From positions 1,612,001 to 1,676,000 of the forward strand of contig NC_019673.1 of assembly GCF_000328705.1 (NCBI RefSeq): a stretch of DNA of 64,000 nt, in the 5' to 3' direction. The translations under genes were made by a program, and so were the position numbers. Source of the stretch: Saccharothrix espanaensis DSM 44229. Its GTDB lineage: Bacteria > Actinomycetota > Actinomycetes > Mycobacteriales > Pseudonocardiaceae. Below, piece by piece: positions 16,702-24,567 of the stretch (position 1 is the stretch's first letter; every line of letters starts with the position of its first letter). The notes beneath the pieces were generated by a model. It searched no databases. It was not told the DNA's origin and was given only the letters and a program-made list of their open reading frames with translations.

Positions 16702-17518
16702 GCCCACCACGATCGCACGAGCCACCCCACCCCCTCCCGCCACCACCTACAACACCCCCCGACGAGCACAAACCCCCACACCCCAGGCGACACAAACCCC
16801 CGCACCCCAGGCGAGCACAAACCCCTACACCCCCAAGGCAAGCCCACACCACGCAAATCCCACCAGCGCGTCGTGTTCTCCCCGTATGGCCTGCGCGCAG
16901 CGAACCGCGCTTGAGCAGGTAGTGCAAGCACGCTTTTCGCTTGCACTACCTGCTCAAGGGTGGTTGTCTCCCGACCAGGCCATACGGGGAGAACACGACG
17001 CTTTTCCTCCCCCGGCGGCCTGCCCAGCGGCGAGCGTCGCTTTTCGCTTTCAAAAACCAAACCCCGGCCTCTGGCCCCCAACACCATTATCCCACAACAC
17101 CCCGACACTCACCCTCTCCTCTCCCCGCCCCCGCCTCCGTCCCCGCCTGGCCCGCTCTCCGCCCCCGCGCTCCCGCCCGCTCCCACCCGGCCCCGCGCTT
17201 CAGCCAGCTTCGCCGCGTTCCGCCGCGCTTCGCCCCACGCCCGTGCTCCAGCCCCGTAAACGGCGAACTGCATCCGAAACGGGCGAACTGCGTCCGTGAC
17301 GACATGTCGCACCTGCGACCCGTGACCGTGAACGGCGAATACGAAACGCAACGGCAAACCGCGACGGCGACGCCACCGTGCACGGTGATCATGGGTGTGA
17401 CTGGGCACCGAGTCGGTAGTCGCCAAGCTGCCCACTCCAACGAGTGACACACCCTGACTCCCCACCCTCAACCGTCCTACCTTCGGGTGGCCATCCGCCA
17501 TCACCCGGGAGGTTCGCC
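16702..17518. other. Long gene-free region with a large palindromic element
   Basis: This 817-bp stretch separates the fab regulator from a secreted peptidase. It carries the 134-bp palindromic element at 16868-17001. The rest is C-rich, low-complexity sequence on the plus strand (for example repeated CCCCCGCACCCCAGG near 16770-16830). Short frames here cross the palindrome and do not look like genes. Confidence 0.6.
16868..17001. repeat. Long palindromic repeat element, copy 1
   Basis: The outer arms 16868-16893 and 16976-17001 are a perfect 26-bp inverted repeat starting GCGTCGTG. An inner hairpin has 20-bp arms at 16910-16929 and 16939-16958 with a 9-base loop. Between outer and inner stems lie two non-pairing segments of 16 and 17 bases. 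A second element with the same layout, in the opposite orientation, lies at 54102-54231. The stems differ between copies but stay paired, whereas the unpaired segments are conserved in sequence. No coding capacity is evident. Confidence 0.85.
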
Positions 17519-19189
17519 GTGCGCAGGCACGTGTCAGCCGGCTTGGTCCTAATCACCGCACTGTCCGTCCAACTCCCCGCATCCGCCAACACCGCCGCCA
17601 ACACCGCCGCCAACACCGCCGCCAACACCGCCGCCAACACCGCCGCTACCACCACCGCCGACACCGCCGCTACCACCACCGCCGACGCGCCCGACCTGAC
17701 ACCGTTCACCACCCAGCAACTGACCTGGACCCCCTGCGAGACCGTCCTCCAATGCGCCGACGTGGTCCTCCCGCTCGACTACAAGAACCCCGCCACCGAC
17801 CGCATCACCGTGCGCATCAGCCGCCGGCAGGCCACCGACCGGGCCGCCCGGCGCGGCATCCTCGTGCTCAACCCCGGTGGTCCGGGTGGTTCCGGGCTCA
17901 CGATGCCGTCGTTCCTGGCCCAGTCCGCACCCGCCGCCGTCTACGACCTGATCGGGTTCGACCCGCGCGGTGTCGGTGCGTCGACCGCTCTCAACTGCCG
18001 CACGTCACCGGAGTTCGCGACGCCCGACACCCGGCCTTCCGACGCCGACTTCCCGAAGTGGGCCGCCGAGGCGCGGGCCGCGGAGGACTCGTGCCAACGG
18101 TCGGGCGGCGCGATCCGGCCGCACATCAACACCGCCAACACCGCGCGCGACCTGGACGTCATCCGCGCGGTCCTGGGGGAGGAGAAGCTCAGCTACCTGG
18201 GCTACTCGTACGGCACCTACCTCGGCGCGGTCTACGGCAGCCTGTTCCCGAGCCGGCTGGACCGCAGCGTCCTGGACTCCGCCGTCCACCCCGACTGGGT
18301 GTGGCGCGGCCAGTTCCGCGCCCAGGCGATCGCCATGCGCCGCAACGTCGACCAGTGGGCCGAGTGGGTCGCCGCCCGCGACCGCCGGTACTCCCTGGGC
18401 AAGTCCGGCTCCGACGTGATGGCCACCGTCGAACGGATCGCCGCCCGGCTGGCCGCCAACCCGACCCCCAGCGACACCCGCACCACCTTCGACGCCGCGA
18501 TCGGCGTCGGCACGCGCTACCGCCCGCTGTGGGCCGAGCTCGCCGACGCCGTCAACGACCTCAAGGACCCCGCCCCGCCCACCGACGGCGCGCTTTCCCC
18601 CGCCGGCACCTCGCCCCTCTCCCTGATGGCGCGTGCCGCACAGGACGAACTGGTCTCCGGCGTGTTCAACACCGTCGTCTGCGAGGTCGACTGGCCGACC
18701 GAGATCGACACCTACTACGAGGACATGCGGATCTTCCGCGACCGTTACCCGTACGGGTACGGGGTGGTCCGCGCGGCACCCACGACGTGCACGTACCGTT
18801 CCTTCACCCCGCCCGAGCCGCCCGTCCGGCTCCACCGCGACGGGTACCCGATCGGGGTGGTGGTGCAGGCGGAGGGTGACACGCAGACCCAGTACGAGAG
18901 CGGTCCGGCGATGGCGTCCCGGCTGGGCCACAGCCTGATCACCGTCAAGGACGAGGGCAAGCACGGCGTCTACGGCAGCAGCAACAAGTGCGTCAACACC
19001 GCCGTGAACCGCTACCTGGTGGACGGCATCCTCCCGGGCAGCAGTTCCGAGTGCCCCGGCTCGCCCCGTCCCGACGAAACCAAGCCCGGCACGTCCGGGG
19101 TCGCCACCGTCCAGTCCTTTCTGGACGAACGCGGCCTGCTCGCGTGGACCAAACCAGGCGCGCCCCGCCCGCCGCGCCCCCGCCCCTGA
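17519..19189 (+). CDS. Secreted alpha/beta-hydrolase peptidase, tripeptidyl aminopeptidase (TAP)-like
   Basis: The 556-residue product has a Sec signal (VRRHVSAGLVLITALSVQLPASA) and then a low-complexity Ala/Asn/Thr linker. The alpha/beta-hydrolase domain follows, with the oxyanion loop NPGGPGGSG, the nucleophile Ser in GYSYGTYLG, and the late His in KDEGKHGVYG typical of the TAP-like C-terminal domain. Secreted actinomycete enzymes of this type (Tap, SlpD/SlpE) cleave short peptides from the N-terminus. GTG at 17519 follows GGGAGG by six bases and starts the signal peptide. No partner genes are adjacent. Confidence 0.88.
   Translation: MRRHVSAGLVLITALSVQLPASANTAANTAANTAANTAANTAATTTADTAATTTADAPDLTPFTTQQLTWTPCETVLQCADVVLPLDYKNPATDRITVRISRRQATDRAARRGILVLNPGGPGGSGLTMPSFLAQSAPAAVYDLIGFDPRGVGASTALNCRTSPEFATPDTRPSDADFPKWAAEARAAEDSCQRSGGAIRPHINTANTARDLDVIRAVLGEEKLSYLGYSYGTYLGAVYGSLFPSRLDRSVLDSAVHPDWVWRGQFRAQAIAMRRNVDQWAEWVAARDRRYSLGKSGSDVMATVERIAARLAANPTPSDTRTTFDAAIGVGTRYRPLWAELADAVNDLKDPAPPTDGALSPAGTSPLSLMARAAQDELVSGVFNTVVCEVDWPTEIDTYYEDMRIFRDRYPYGYGVVRAAPTTCTYRSFTPPEPPVRLHRDGYPIGVVVQAEGDTQTQYESGPAMASRLGHSLITVKDEGKHGVYGSSNKCVNTAVNRYLVDGILPGSSSECPGSPRPDETKPGTSGVATVQSFLDERGLLAWTKPGAPRPPRPRP
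17588..17695 (+). repeat. In-frame tandem repeats encoding a secreted linker
   Basis: About five copies of a 12-base unit (GCCAACACCGCC, encoding ANTA) are followed by two copies of a 24-base Thr-rich unit. They lie between the signal peptide and the hydrolase domain of the TAP-like peptidase. Unit lengths are multiples of three, so copy-number changes would keep the frame. Confidence 0.8.
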
Positions 19190-19665
19190 CCGTCGTCCCG
19201 GCGCGCCCGCCCGGTCGCCGCATCCCGGCGACCGGGCTTCGCCCTCCAGGGCTTCGCCCGCCAGGCATCGGACCCGGCCCCGCCCGCCAAACACAGCACC
19301 GGGCCTCGCCCGCCAGGAAACGCAGCGGCTCCGCCCACCAGACAAGGCACCGGCTCGCCCGCCAGGCAAGCGATCGGGGCTCCGGCCGGCCCAGCGAGCC
19401 GCCGCGCGAAGCCCGGCGACCCCTGCGGCGCCGTGGCGGATCGGGCCGCCGCCGCTCGTGCCCCGAAACCGGAAACGCCCGACGCGCTAGAAGCGCATCG
19501 GGCGTTTCCCTCTCCCCGGTCCCCACCGGTGATTCCACTCTGGACTGTCCCGGCGATTCGCGCCACGTCAGTCACTCTTTCGTGCCACTGCTTCAGGTTG
19601 CCGGGTGATGCCGCCTGGGAAACGATCTCGTCAAGCAACATCGAACGACTTTGAGGAGGGGCGTC
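19190..19665. other. Intergenic region with degenerate GC-rich repeats
   Basis: At 19200-19400 a unit resembling GGCTTCGCCCGCCAGGC recurs about six times with drift. No gene with plausible composition is seen. A strong hairpin terminator follows at 19471-19509, then about 150 bp leading to the next gene, with GAGGAGG at 19653-19659. Confidence 0.5.
19471..19509. terminator. Strong 12-bp hairpin terminator
   Basis: GGAAACGCCCGA pairs perfectly with TCGGGCGTTTCC, and the 15-base interior can fold further (GCGC-tagaa-GCGC). It is the first strong terminator after the TAP-like peptidase gene and isolates the next gene. Confidence 0.75.
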
Positions 19666-20478
19666 GTGGGCTCCCAGATCACCGATGGGCTCGGGCAGGC
19701 GTGGGCGATGATCGCCACGTTCGTACCGAAGCTCCTCGGCTTCCTGCTGGTGCTGTTCGTGGGCTGGCTCATCGCGAAGGCGCTCGCCAAGGGAGTCGGG
19801 TTCCTGTTGAAGCGGGTGGGCTTCGACCGCCTGGTGGAGAAGTCGGGCCTGGGCGGCGCCATGGCCCAGTCGCCGATCGACGCGTCCGGCCTGATCGTCA
19901 AGATCGTCTACTACTTCGTGCTGCTGATCGCGCTGCAGCTCGCGTTCGGCGTGTTCGGCACCGGCAACGCGGTGAGCGCCCTGCTCAACGACGTGATCGC
20001 GTACCTGCCGCGGATCGTCGTGGCGATGGTGCTCGTGCTGGTCGCCGCGGCGATCGGCAAGGCGCTGCGCGGCCTGGTCACCGGCGCGCTCGGCAACCGG
20101 CCGTACACCAAGGCGCTCGGCGGCATCACCTACGGCTTCATCGTCGCGCTCGGCGTGATCGCCGCGCTGAACCAGCTCGGCATCGCCGTCTCGGTCACCA
20201 TGCCGGTGCTGATCACCGTGCTGGCCACGGTGGCCGGCGTCATCGTGATCGGTGTCGGCGGCGGCCTGGTGCGGCCGATGCAGCAGCGGTGGGAGGGCTG
20301 GCTCCAGCGGATGCAGCAGGAGACGGCCGGCCACGCCCCCGCGCCGCGCCAGTCGCAGGACCCGGTGGCACCGCCCCGTCCGACGGCCTCCGCGACGGCC
20401 CGGCCGACCTCCCGCCAGGGCCCGGTCGACCCGCCGACCCCGCCCGCCGGCATCCAGATGCCGCAGACGGACCGCTGA
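19666..20478 (+). CDS. Membrane protein with MscS/CmpX-type transmembrane-helix repeats
   Basis: The 270-residue protein has about five membrane helices: near residues 18-38, 75-95, 110-130, 145-165 and 170-195. The amphipathic repeat FVGWLIAKALAKGVGFLLKRVGFDRLVEKSGL is typical of the TM-helix repeat family related to mechanosensitive channels (CmpX-like); the beta domain of MscS is absent. The C-terminus is a Pro/Ala/Thr-rich cytoplasmic tail. GTG at 19666 follows GAGGAGG by six bases. A role in membrane tension or envelope stress is only a family-based guess. Confidence 0.75.
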   Translation: MGSQITDGLGQAWAMIATFVPKLLGFLLVLFVGWLIAKALAKGVGFLLKRVGFDRLVEKSGLGGAMAQSPIDASGLIVKIVYYFVLLIALQLAFGVFGTGNAVSALLNDVIAYLPRIVVAMVLVLVAAAIGKALRGLVTGALGNRPYTKALGGITYGFIVALGVIAALNQLGIAVSVTMPVLITVLATVAGVIVIGVGGGLVRPMQQRWEGWLQRMQQETAGHAPAPRQSQDPVAPPRPTASATARPTSRQGPVDPPTPPAGIQMPQTDR

Positions 20479-20505
20479 TCCGCCCGTCCGCGAAGTACAC
20501 GAACA

Positions 20506-20552
20506 GTTGAACAAGGAGCCCCGCCCATCCCGGGCGGGGCTCCTTGTTCAAC
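20506..20552 (+). terminator. Very strong 21-bp hairpin terminator
   Basis: GTTGAACAAGGAGCCCCGCCC (20506-20526) pairs perfectly with its complement at 20532-20552 around a 5-base loop. It lies 27 bp after the membrane protein stop and between convergent genes, so it may serve the phytase gene too. Confidence 0.85.
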
Positions 20553-20615
20553 GACTGGCCGACCCCGAACTCCCCGCTCTCGCTCTTCGCGACCGGCGGA
20601 TGTCCGATCGACGGA

Positions 20616-22253
20616 TCAGTCCACGGTCTTCAGCACGTCACCCCAGCTCACGTAGGAGAACCCGGTGGTGGGCAGGTCCCCGGACGCCGGTCGTCGTTCG
20701 CCGTCGTGCACGACCAGCAGTCCGCGCCGGAACTCGCCGCCCAGGTCGGCCGTCACGACCTGCGCCCCGTCCGAGTGCTCCACGGAGTCGTTGCCCCGCC
20801 CGGCGCCCACCGTGAACGTCCCCGCGTACCGGTTGCGCCCGGTCCGCTCGTAGGCCACGAACCGCGAGTCACCTTGGCTGGACGCCAGCAGGTACCCGTC
20901 GCCCACGGTCAGCCCCTCGGCGTCGGCGGTCAGGTGTCGTCCGCCGTACCCAGGGTCGATCCCGGACACCGAGCACTCCTCGGTTTCCGGGTCGTACGTC
21001 TGCGGCACGCCGTAGGACCGCACCCGGTCGATCAGCACCGGTGGCCCGAAACCGTCGGCCTGCAACGGGATCCGCCAGATGCCGACGTCCTCCTGCGCCG
21101 CGTACAGCACGCCGTGCGCGGAGTCCACGACCATGCCCTCCGGCTGTGGTCCCTCGCCCGGCTCGCCGCACGGCGTCCACGTCGTCCCGTCCGGCAGCGT
21201 AAACTGCCGGGGCAGGTCCACAGTGGACACGACGCGCGTGCCGACCGACCCGCCCGCCGCCGGGACAACGTGCAGCAGCGCGACCCGGGTCTCGCTGCGC
21301 CGGTTCGTCACCACGACCGGCGTGCGCCCGACGAACCCGGACGCCAGCCCGTACGCCGTGTGCTGCTCGTCCACCTCCGCCTCGGACGCGGAGAACACCG
21401 GGCGCGCCGCCGGGTCCGTCACGTCCCGCACCACGGAGGCACCGGCCGCCGACCCGCGACCGTCCACTTCGTACACCCGGATCCGGTCCCGACCCCGGTC
21501 GCTGACGAACGCCAGGTCACGGGCCCGTCCGCCGACCAGGACCTTGCTCAGCACGTCCACGTTGTTGAACCGGCCGGGCTTGGCGTCCGGCGTCGGTGCG
21601 GCGGGTGCCGGGTAGAGGCCGAGCGTGCGCCCCTTCAGGTCGAACGCGGCCAGCCCGCCCTCCTTCAACGCCCCGAGCACCACGCTGCGCTCGGCGACGC
21701 GCGGGTGCACCCAGATGGCCGGGTCGTCCGCGTCCGCGTTCGCGGGCACGCCCGCTCCGTCGTCCACGAACGCACGGGTCTGCGCCACCGGCACAACCAC
21801 ATTCCCCGACCCCGACCCAGCCCCCGATCCGGACCCAGCCCCCCATCCGGACCCAGCCCCCGATCCGGACCCAGCCCCCGATCCGGACCCAGCCCCCGAT
21901 CCGGACCCAGCCCCCGATCCGGACCCAGCCCCCGATCCGGACCCAGCCCCCGATCCGGACCCAGCCCCCGATCCGGACCCAGCCCCCGATCCGGACCCAG
22001 CCCCCGATCCGGACCCAGCCCCCGATCCGGACCCAGCCCCCGATCCGGACCCAGCCCCCGATCCGGACCCAGCCCCCGATCCGGACCCAGCCCCCGATCC
22101 GGACCCAGCCCCCGATCCGGACCCAGCCCCCGATCCGGACCCAGCCCCCGATCCGGACCCAGCCCCGGACCCGGGCCCGGCTCCCGCCCCGGACGCCGGG
22201 ACGGGGACGGCGGCGACAAAGAGAGCAACCAGAGCCAAAGCGACGGTTCTCAT
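20616..22253 (-). CDS. Secreted beta-propeller phytase (3-phytase family)
   Basis: The 545-residue product has a signal peptide (MRTVALALVALFVAAVPVPASG). A roughly 120-residue linker of GAGSGS repeats follows, then a six-bladed propeller domain. Family marks include DADDPAIWVHP at the start, GRFNNVDV, RDLAFVSDRGRDRIRVYE, and GEGPQPEGMVVD and QADGFGPPVLID-type blade sequences; the acidic side chains bind calcium and phytate. These enzymes release phosphate from inositol phosphates outside the cell. ATG at 22253 starts the signal peptide. The linker is the coding side of a 20-copy minisatellite. Confidence 0.85.
   Translation of the reverse strand: MRTVALALVALFVAAVPVPASGAGAGPGSGAGSGSGAGSGSGAGSGSGAGSGSGAGSGSGAGSGSGAGSGSGAGSGSGAGSGSGAGSGSGAGSGSGAGSGSGAGSGSGAGSGSGAGSGSGAGSGSGAGSGSGAGSGWGAGSGSGAGSGSGNVVVPVAQTRAFVDDGAGVPANADADDPAIWVHPRVAERSVVLGALKEGGLAAFDLKGRTLGLYPAPAAPTPDAKPGRFNNVDVLSKVLVGGRARDLAFVSDRGRDRIRVYEVDGRGSAAGASVVRDVTDPAARPVFSASEAEVDEQHTAYGLASGFVGRTPVVVTNRRSETRVALLHVVPAAGGSVGTRVVSTVDLPRQFTLPDGTTWTPCGEPGEGPQPEGMVVDSAHGVLYAAQEDVGIWRIPLQADGFGPPVLIDRVRSYGVPQTYDPETEECSVSGIDPGYGGRHLTADAEGLTVGDGYLLASSQGDSRFVAYERTGRNRYAGTFTVGAGRGNDSVEHSDGAQVVTADLGGEFRRGLLVVHDGERRPASGDLPTTGFSYVSWGDVLKTVD
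21808..22185. repeat. 18-bp minisatellite, 20 copies plus one degenerate, inside the phytase gene
   Basis: The unit GATCCGGACCCAGCCCCC repeats in register from 21808 to 22167, with only the first, third and last copies differing by one or a few bases; a degenerate copy runs to 22185. On the coding minus strand it encodes GAGSGS. The near identity of copies shows recent slippage or strong homogenisation. Because 18 is a multiple of three, all frames stay open and the length can vary without frameshift. Confidence 0.95.
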
Positions 22254-22386
22254 GCGGTGGGAAGGTAGGCCCCGGTGATGTACTCCGGCTGAAGTCAAGG
22301 TGTCCACGAGGGCTGTGGTCAGCGTTACGTCGGGAATCCGATGACGGGGCCGGGTGTTCCCCGCGAAGAGACGATGGGAGAGCGCG

Positions 22387-23010
22387 ATGCGGGCCCTGAT
22401 GGACCACGGCTTCACCATGTTCGGCCAGTTCGTGTCTTACGCCGAGTTCATCGGTCAGGTGTTCGCGCTGGTCGTGGTGTACCTGGCGCAACGCCGGACG
22501 CTCTGGACGTGGCCCGTGCAGCTCGTCTCCGTCACGCTGCTCTTCGTCGTCTACATGTCCGCCCACCTCGGCGGCACCGCCGCGCGGCAGGTCGTGATCG
22601 CGCTGATCACCGTGTACGGCTGGTGGGCGTGGACCCGGCGGCGCGACCCGGTGTTCGGCGTGGTCGTCCGCAAGGGCACGCTCTGGGAGCGGCTGGCCGT
22701 GGTGGCGGTCTTCGTCGTCGGCACGACGGGGTTCGCGCTGGCGCTGACGGCGCTGGACGCCTCGCGCGCCCCGTGGCCGGACGCGGCGATCTTCGTCGGC
22801 ACCGTCCTGGCGTTCGCCCTCCAGGGTCTTGGCCTGGTGGAGTTCTGGCTGGTCTGGCTCGTGGTGGACGCGATCGGCGTCCCGCTGCAACTCGACGCCG
22901 GCCTGTACTTCAGCGCCGCCGTCTACTCGGTGTTCGCCGTCCTCGTGGTCCGCGGCTGGATCGACTGGAACCGCGAAGCCAAACGAGCCGCCCTCGCCGC
23001 AACCCGCTGA
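22387..23010 (+). CDS. pnuC: PnuC-family nicotinamide riboside/mononucleotide transporter
   Basis: The 207-residue protein has about seven membrane helices and the PnuC signatures: an N-terminal SYAEFIGQVFALVVVYLA segment, YGWWAWTRRR after helix 3, and a C-terminal LVEFWLVWLVVDAIGVPL with tryptophans lining the substrate path. PnuC proteins take up nicotinamide riboside or related vitamins by facilitated diffusion, trapped by phosphorylation. ATG at 22387 has GGGAGA upstream. No NadR or other NAD-salvage gene is next to it, so the vitamin transported is not fixed by context. Confidence 0.85.
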   Translation: MRALMDHGFTMFGQFVSYAEFIGQVFALVVVYLAQRRTLWTWPVQLVSVTLLFVVYMSAHLGGTAARQVVIALITVYGWWAWTRRRDPVFGVVVRKGTLWERLAVVAVFVVGTTGFALALTALDASRAPWPDAAIFVGTVLAFALQGLGLVEFWLVWLVVDAIGVPLQLDAGLYFSAAVYSVFAVLVVRGWIDWNREAKRAALAATR

Positions 23011-23040
23011 CCCCTCCCGCGCTCCGCCTGCCCTCGCGCT

Positions 23041-23147
23041 CGCCCGACACCGCCCGCGCTCGCCCGACACCGCCCGCGCTCGCCCGACACCGCCCGCGCT
23101 CGCCCGACACCGCCCGCGCTCGCCCGACACCGCCCGCGCTCGCCCGA
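23041..23147. repeat. 20-bp tandem repeat, five copies plus partial
   Basis: CGCCCGACACCGCCCGCGCT repeats perfectly five times from 23041 to 23140 and starts a sixth copy. It lies in the short intergenic space after pnuC. It is not in a gene. Confidence 0.9.
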
Positions 23148-23219
23148 CTCGTTCGCCTGACCCCCGTGTTCGCCTGACCTTGCCGGAAGCCGCGAGCGTC
23201 GGTGTCCCGCGAACCGGTG

Positions 23220-23237
23220 CCACGCTGACGAGCGTGG
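23220..23237. terminator. Short hairpin between convergent genes
   Basis: CCACGCT pairs with AGCGTGG around GACG, immediately before the stop of the minus-strand lipoprotein gene. Possible terminator for it and pnuC. Confidence 0.4.
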
Positions 23238-24563
23238 TCAGCGGCCGCTCTTCGCGCGGGTGACGTCGGCCGCGAGCTGTCTCAGCTCCGCCTCCAGCGA
23301 GCCCGGGTTGCGCAGACTGGCGTGCACCGCCCCCTGCACCACCCGCGTCACCTCGTCGTAGTGCGCCGACCGCGGCCGGTTGCGGGCGTTCTCGACCGCT
23401 GTGCGGAGCACGCCCAGGTGCGGCAGGCGCGCGTTCAGCTCCGGTTCCCGGTACAGCGCGCGCAACGTCGGCGGGTACCCGGCCTGCTCCAGCAGTGCCC
23501 GCTGGCTGTCCTCGTCGGTCAGGAACCGGATGAACTTCCGCGCCGTGGCCTGGTGCTTCGAGCACCGCGACACCGCGACGTTCCACCCGCCCAGCGCGCC
23601 CGGTCCGGGCAGCGCCGCCATCTTGAACCTGCCCTTGAGCGGCGACGACTCCAGCAGCACCCGCGCGTACGGCCAGTTGCGCAGGAACAGCGCCCGGCCC
23701 TCCATGAACTCCTTGAGGCTGTCGGACTCCTTGTAGGTCAGCGCCTCCGGTGGGATCCACCCCTCCTCGACGCCCCGGACCAGCGTGCCGATCCCGGCCC
23801 GCACCTCCGGCGAGTCCCAGCGCACGTCGGCGTCGCCCCCGTGCGCCCATATCGCTTCCAGGGCGTTCACCGTCAGCCCCTCGTACCGGTCGAGCTGCCC
23901 GACGTACCCGGCCAGCCCGTGCTCCGGGCCCAACCGCTCGGCCATCCGCTCCAGCTCCGGCCACGTCGTCGGCCATCCGAGGCCCTTGCCGGACAGCACG
24001 TCGGACCGGTAGTAGAGCACTCCGACGTCGGCCCGCCACGGCACCGCCCACAGCCGACCGCGCTCGTCCACCGTCGAGGCCACGGCCGCCGACAGGTACC
24101 GGTCCATCCCGAACTCGTCGGGCGTCAGCGGGGCCAGGTAACCCGATTCGGCGAACTCCGCCGTCCACACCACGTCCAGCGTCATCACGTCGTAGCACTG
24201 CGCCTGCACGTCACCCCGTGCGCCGACGAGGTCTTGCGCGCGGGCCATCAGCTGGGCCCGGTAGGCGTCCGTGGGCGACGGCAACGGCAGGTAGGTCACC
24301 TGTTGGTGTCGGCCGGCCTGGGCGTTCCACTGGTCCACCCGCAGCTTGATCTGCCGGTTCGACAGGTCCTGGCTGTCCACGAACGTGATCCGCCCTTGGC
24401 CGTTGCGCACCGGGTCCACCACCGGCGCGGCACACGCCGCCACCACAACCCCGACCACCACCACCCACCACCACGCGCCCGCACGCTTCCCAAGACCCCG
24501 CCAAGCCGCACGCTTCCCGAACCTCCGCGAAGCCACGCGCTCCCCGAACCGCCACCTAGCCAC
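23238..24563 (-). CDS. Extracellular solute-binding lipoprotein (ABC transporter family 1 type)
   Basis: The product has up to 441 residues. After an unusual basic N-terminus come a hydrophobic segment and lipobox (VVVVGVVVAAC, Cys near 44). The rest is a family 1 solute-binding fold: ITFVDSQDLSN at the start, LDVVWTAEFAESGYLAPL, DERGRLWAVPWRADVGVLYYRSDV and AAHGGDADVRWDS-like hinge segments. Sugars are the usual ligands. No ABC permease or ATPase lies nearby. Instead it overlaps by 8 bases the end of a fusion protein that also carries a binding-protein domain, which suggests a joint sensing role rather than transport. Confidence 0.8.
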   Translation of the reverse strand: MARWRFGERVASRRFGKRAAWRGLGKRAGAWWWVVVVGVVVAACAAPVVDPVRNGQGRITFVDSQDLSNRQIKLRVDQWNAQAGRHQQVTYLPLPSPTDAYRAQLMARAQDLVGARGDVQAQCYDVMTLDVVWTAEFAESGYLAPLTPDEFGMDRYLSAAVASTVDERGRLWAVPWRADVGVLYYRSDVLSGKGLGWPTTWPELERMAERLGPEHGLAGYVGQLDRYEGLTVNALEAIWAHGGDADVRWDSPEVRAGIGTLVRGVEEGWIPPEALTYKESDSLKEFMEGRALFLRNWPYARVLLESSPLKGRFKMAALPGPGALGGWNVAVSRCSKHQATARKFIRFLTDEDSQRALLEQAGYPPTLRALYREPELNARLPHLGVLRTAVENARNRPRSAHYDEVTRVVQGAVHASLRNPGSLEAELRQLAADVTRAKSGR

Positions 24564-24567
24564 GCGC
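24483..24567 (-). repeat. Three 27-bp repeats at the start of the solute-binding lipoprotein gene
   Basis: Near-copies of CGCTTCCCGAACC...CGAAGCCA (about 27 bp each) encode ARWRFGERV, ASRRFGKRA and AWRGLGKRA, a basic 9-residue repeat before the lipoprotein signal. The repeats may be a recent expansion, or the true start may lie after them. Confidence 0.65.

Noticed and set aside
16698-17108. Several frames crossing the palindromic element (for example encoding HYLLKRGSLRAGHTGRTRR)
   Set aside because: They exist on both strands because the element is palindromic; no ribosome site and no homology pattern.
17588-17695. Short regular repeats considered as a CRISPR array
   Set aside because: No unique spacers between units, and the repeats are in frame within a coding gene; no cas genes in the window.
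23041-23147. 20-bp tandem repeats considered as an iteron-type origin or CRISPR array
   Set aside because: Units are directly contiguous with no spacers, no rep gene nearby, chromosomal context.
21517-24198. Very long frames spanning the 18-bp repeat and neighbouring genes on both strands
   Set aside because: An 18-bp repeat without stops keeps all frames open; the phytase frame alone has a signal peptide and family motifs.
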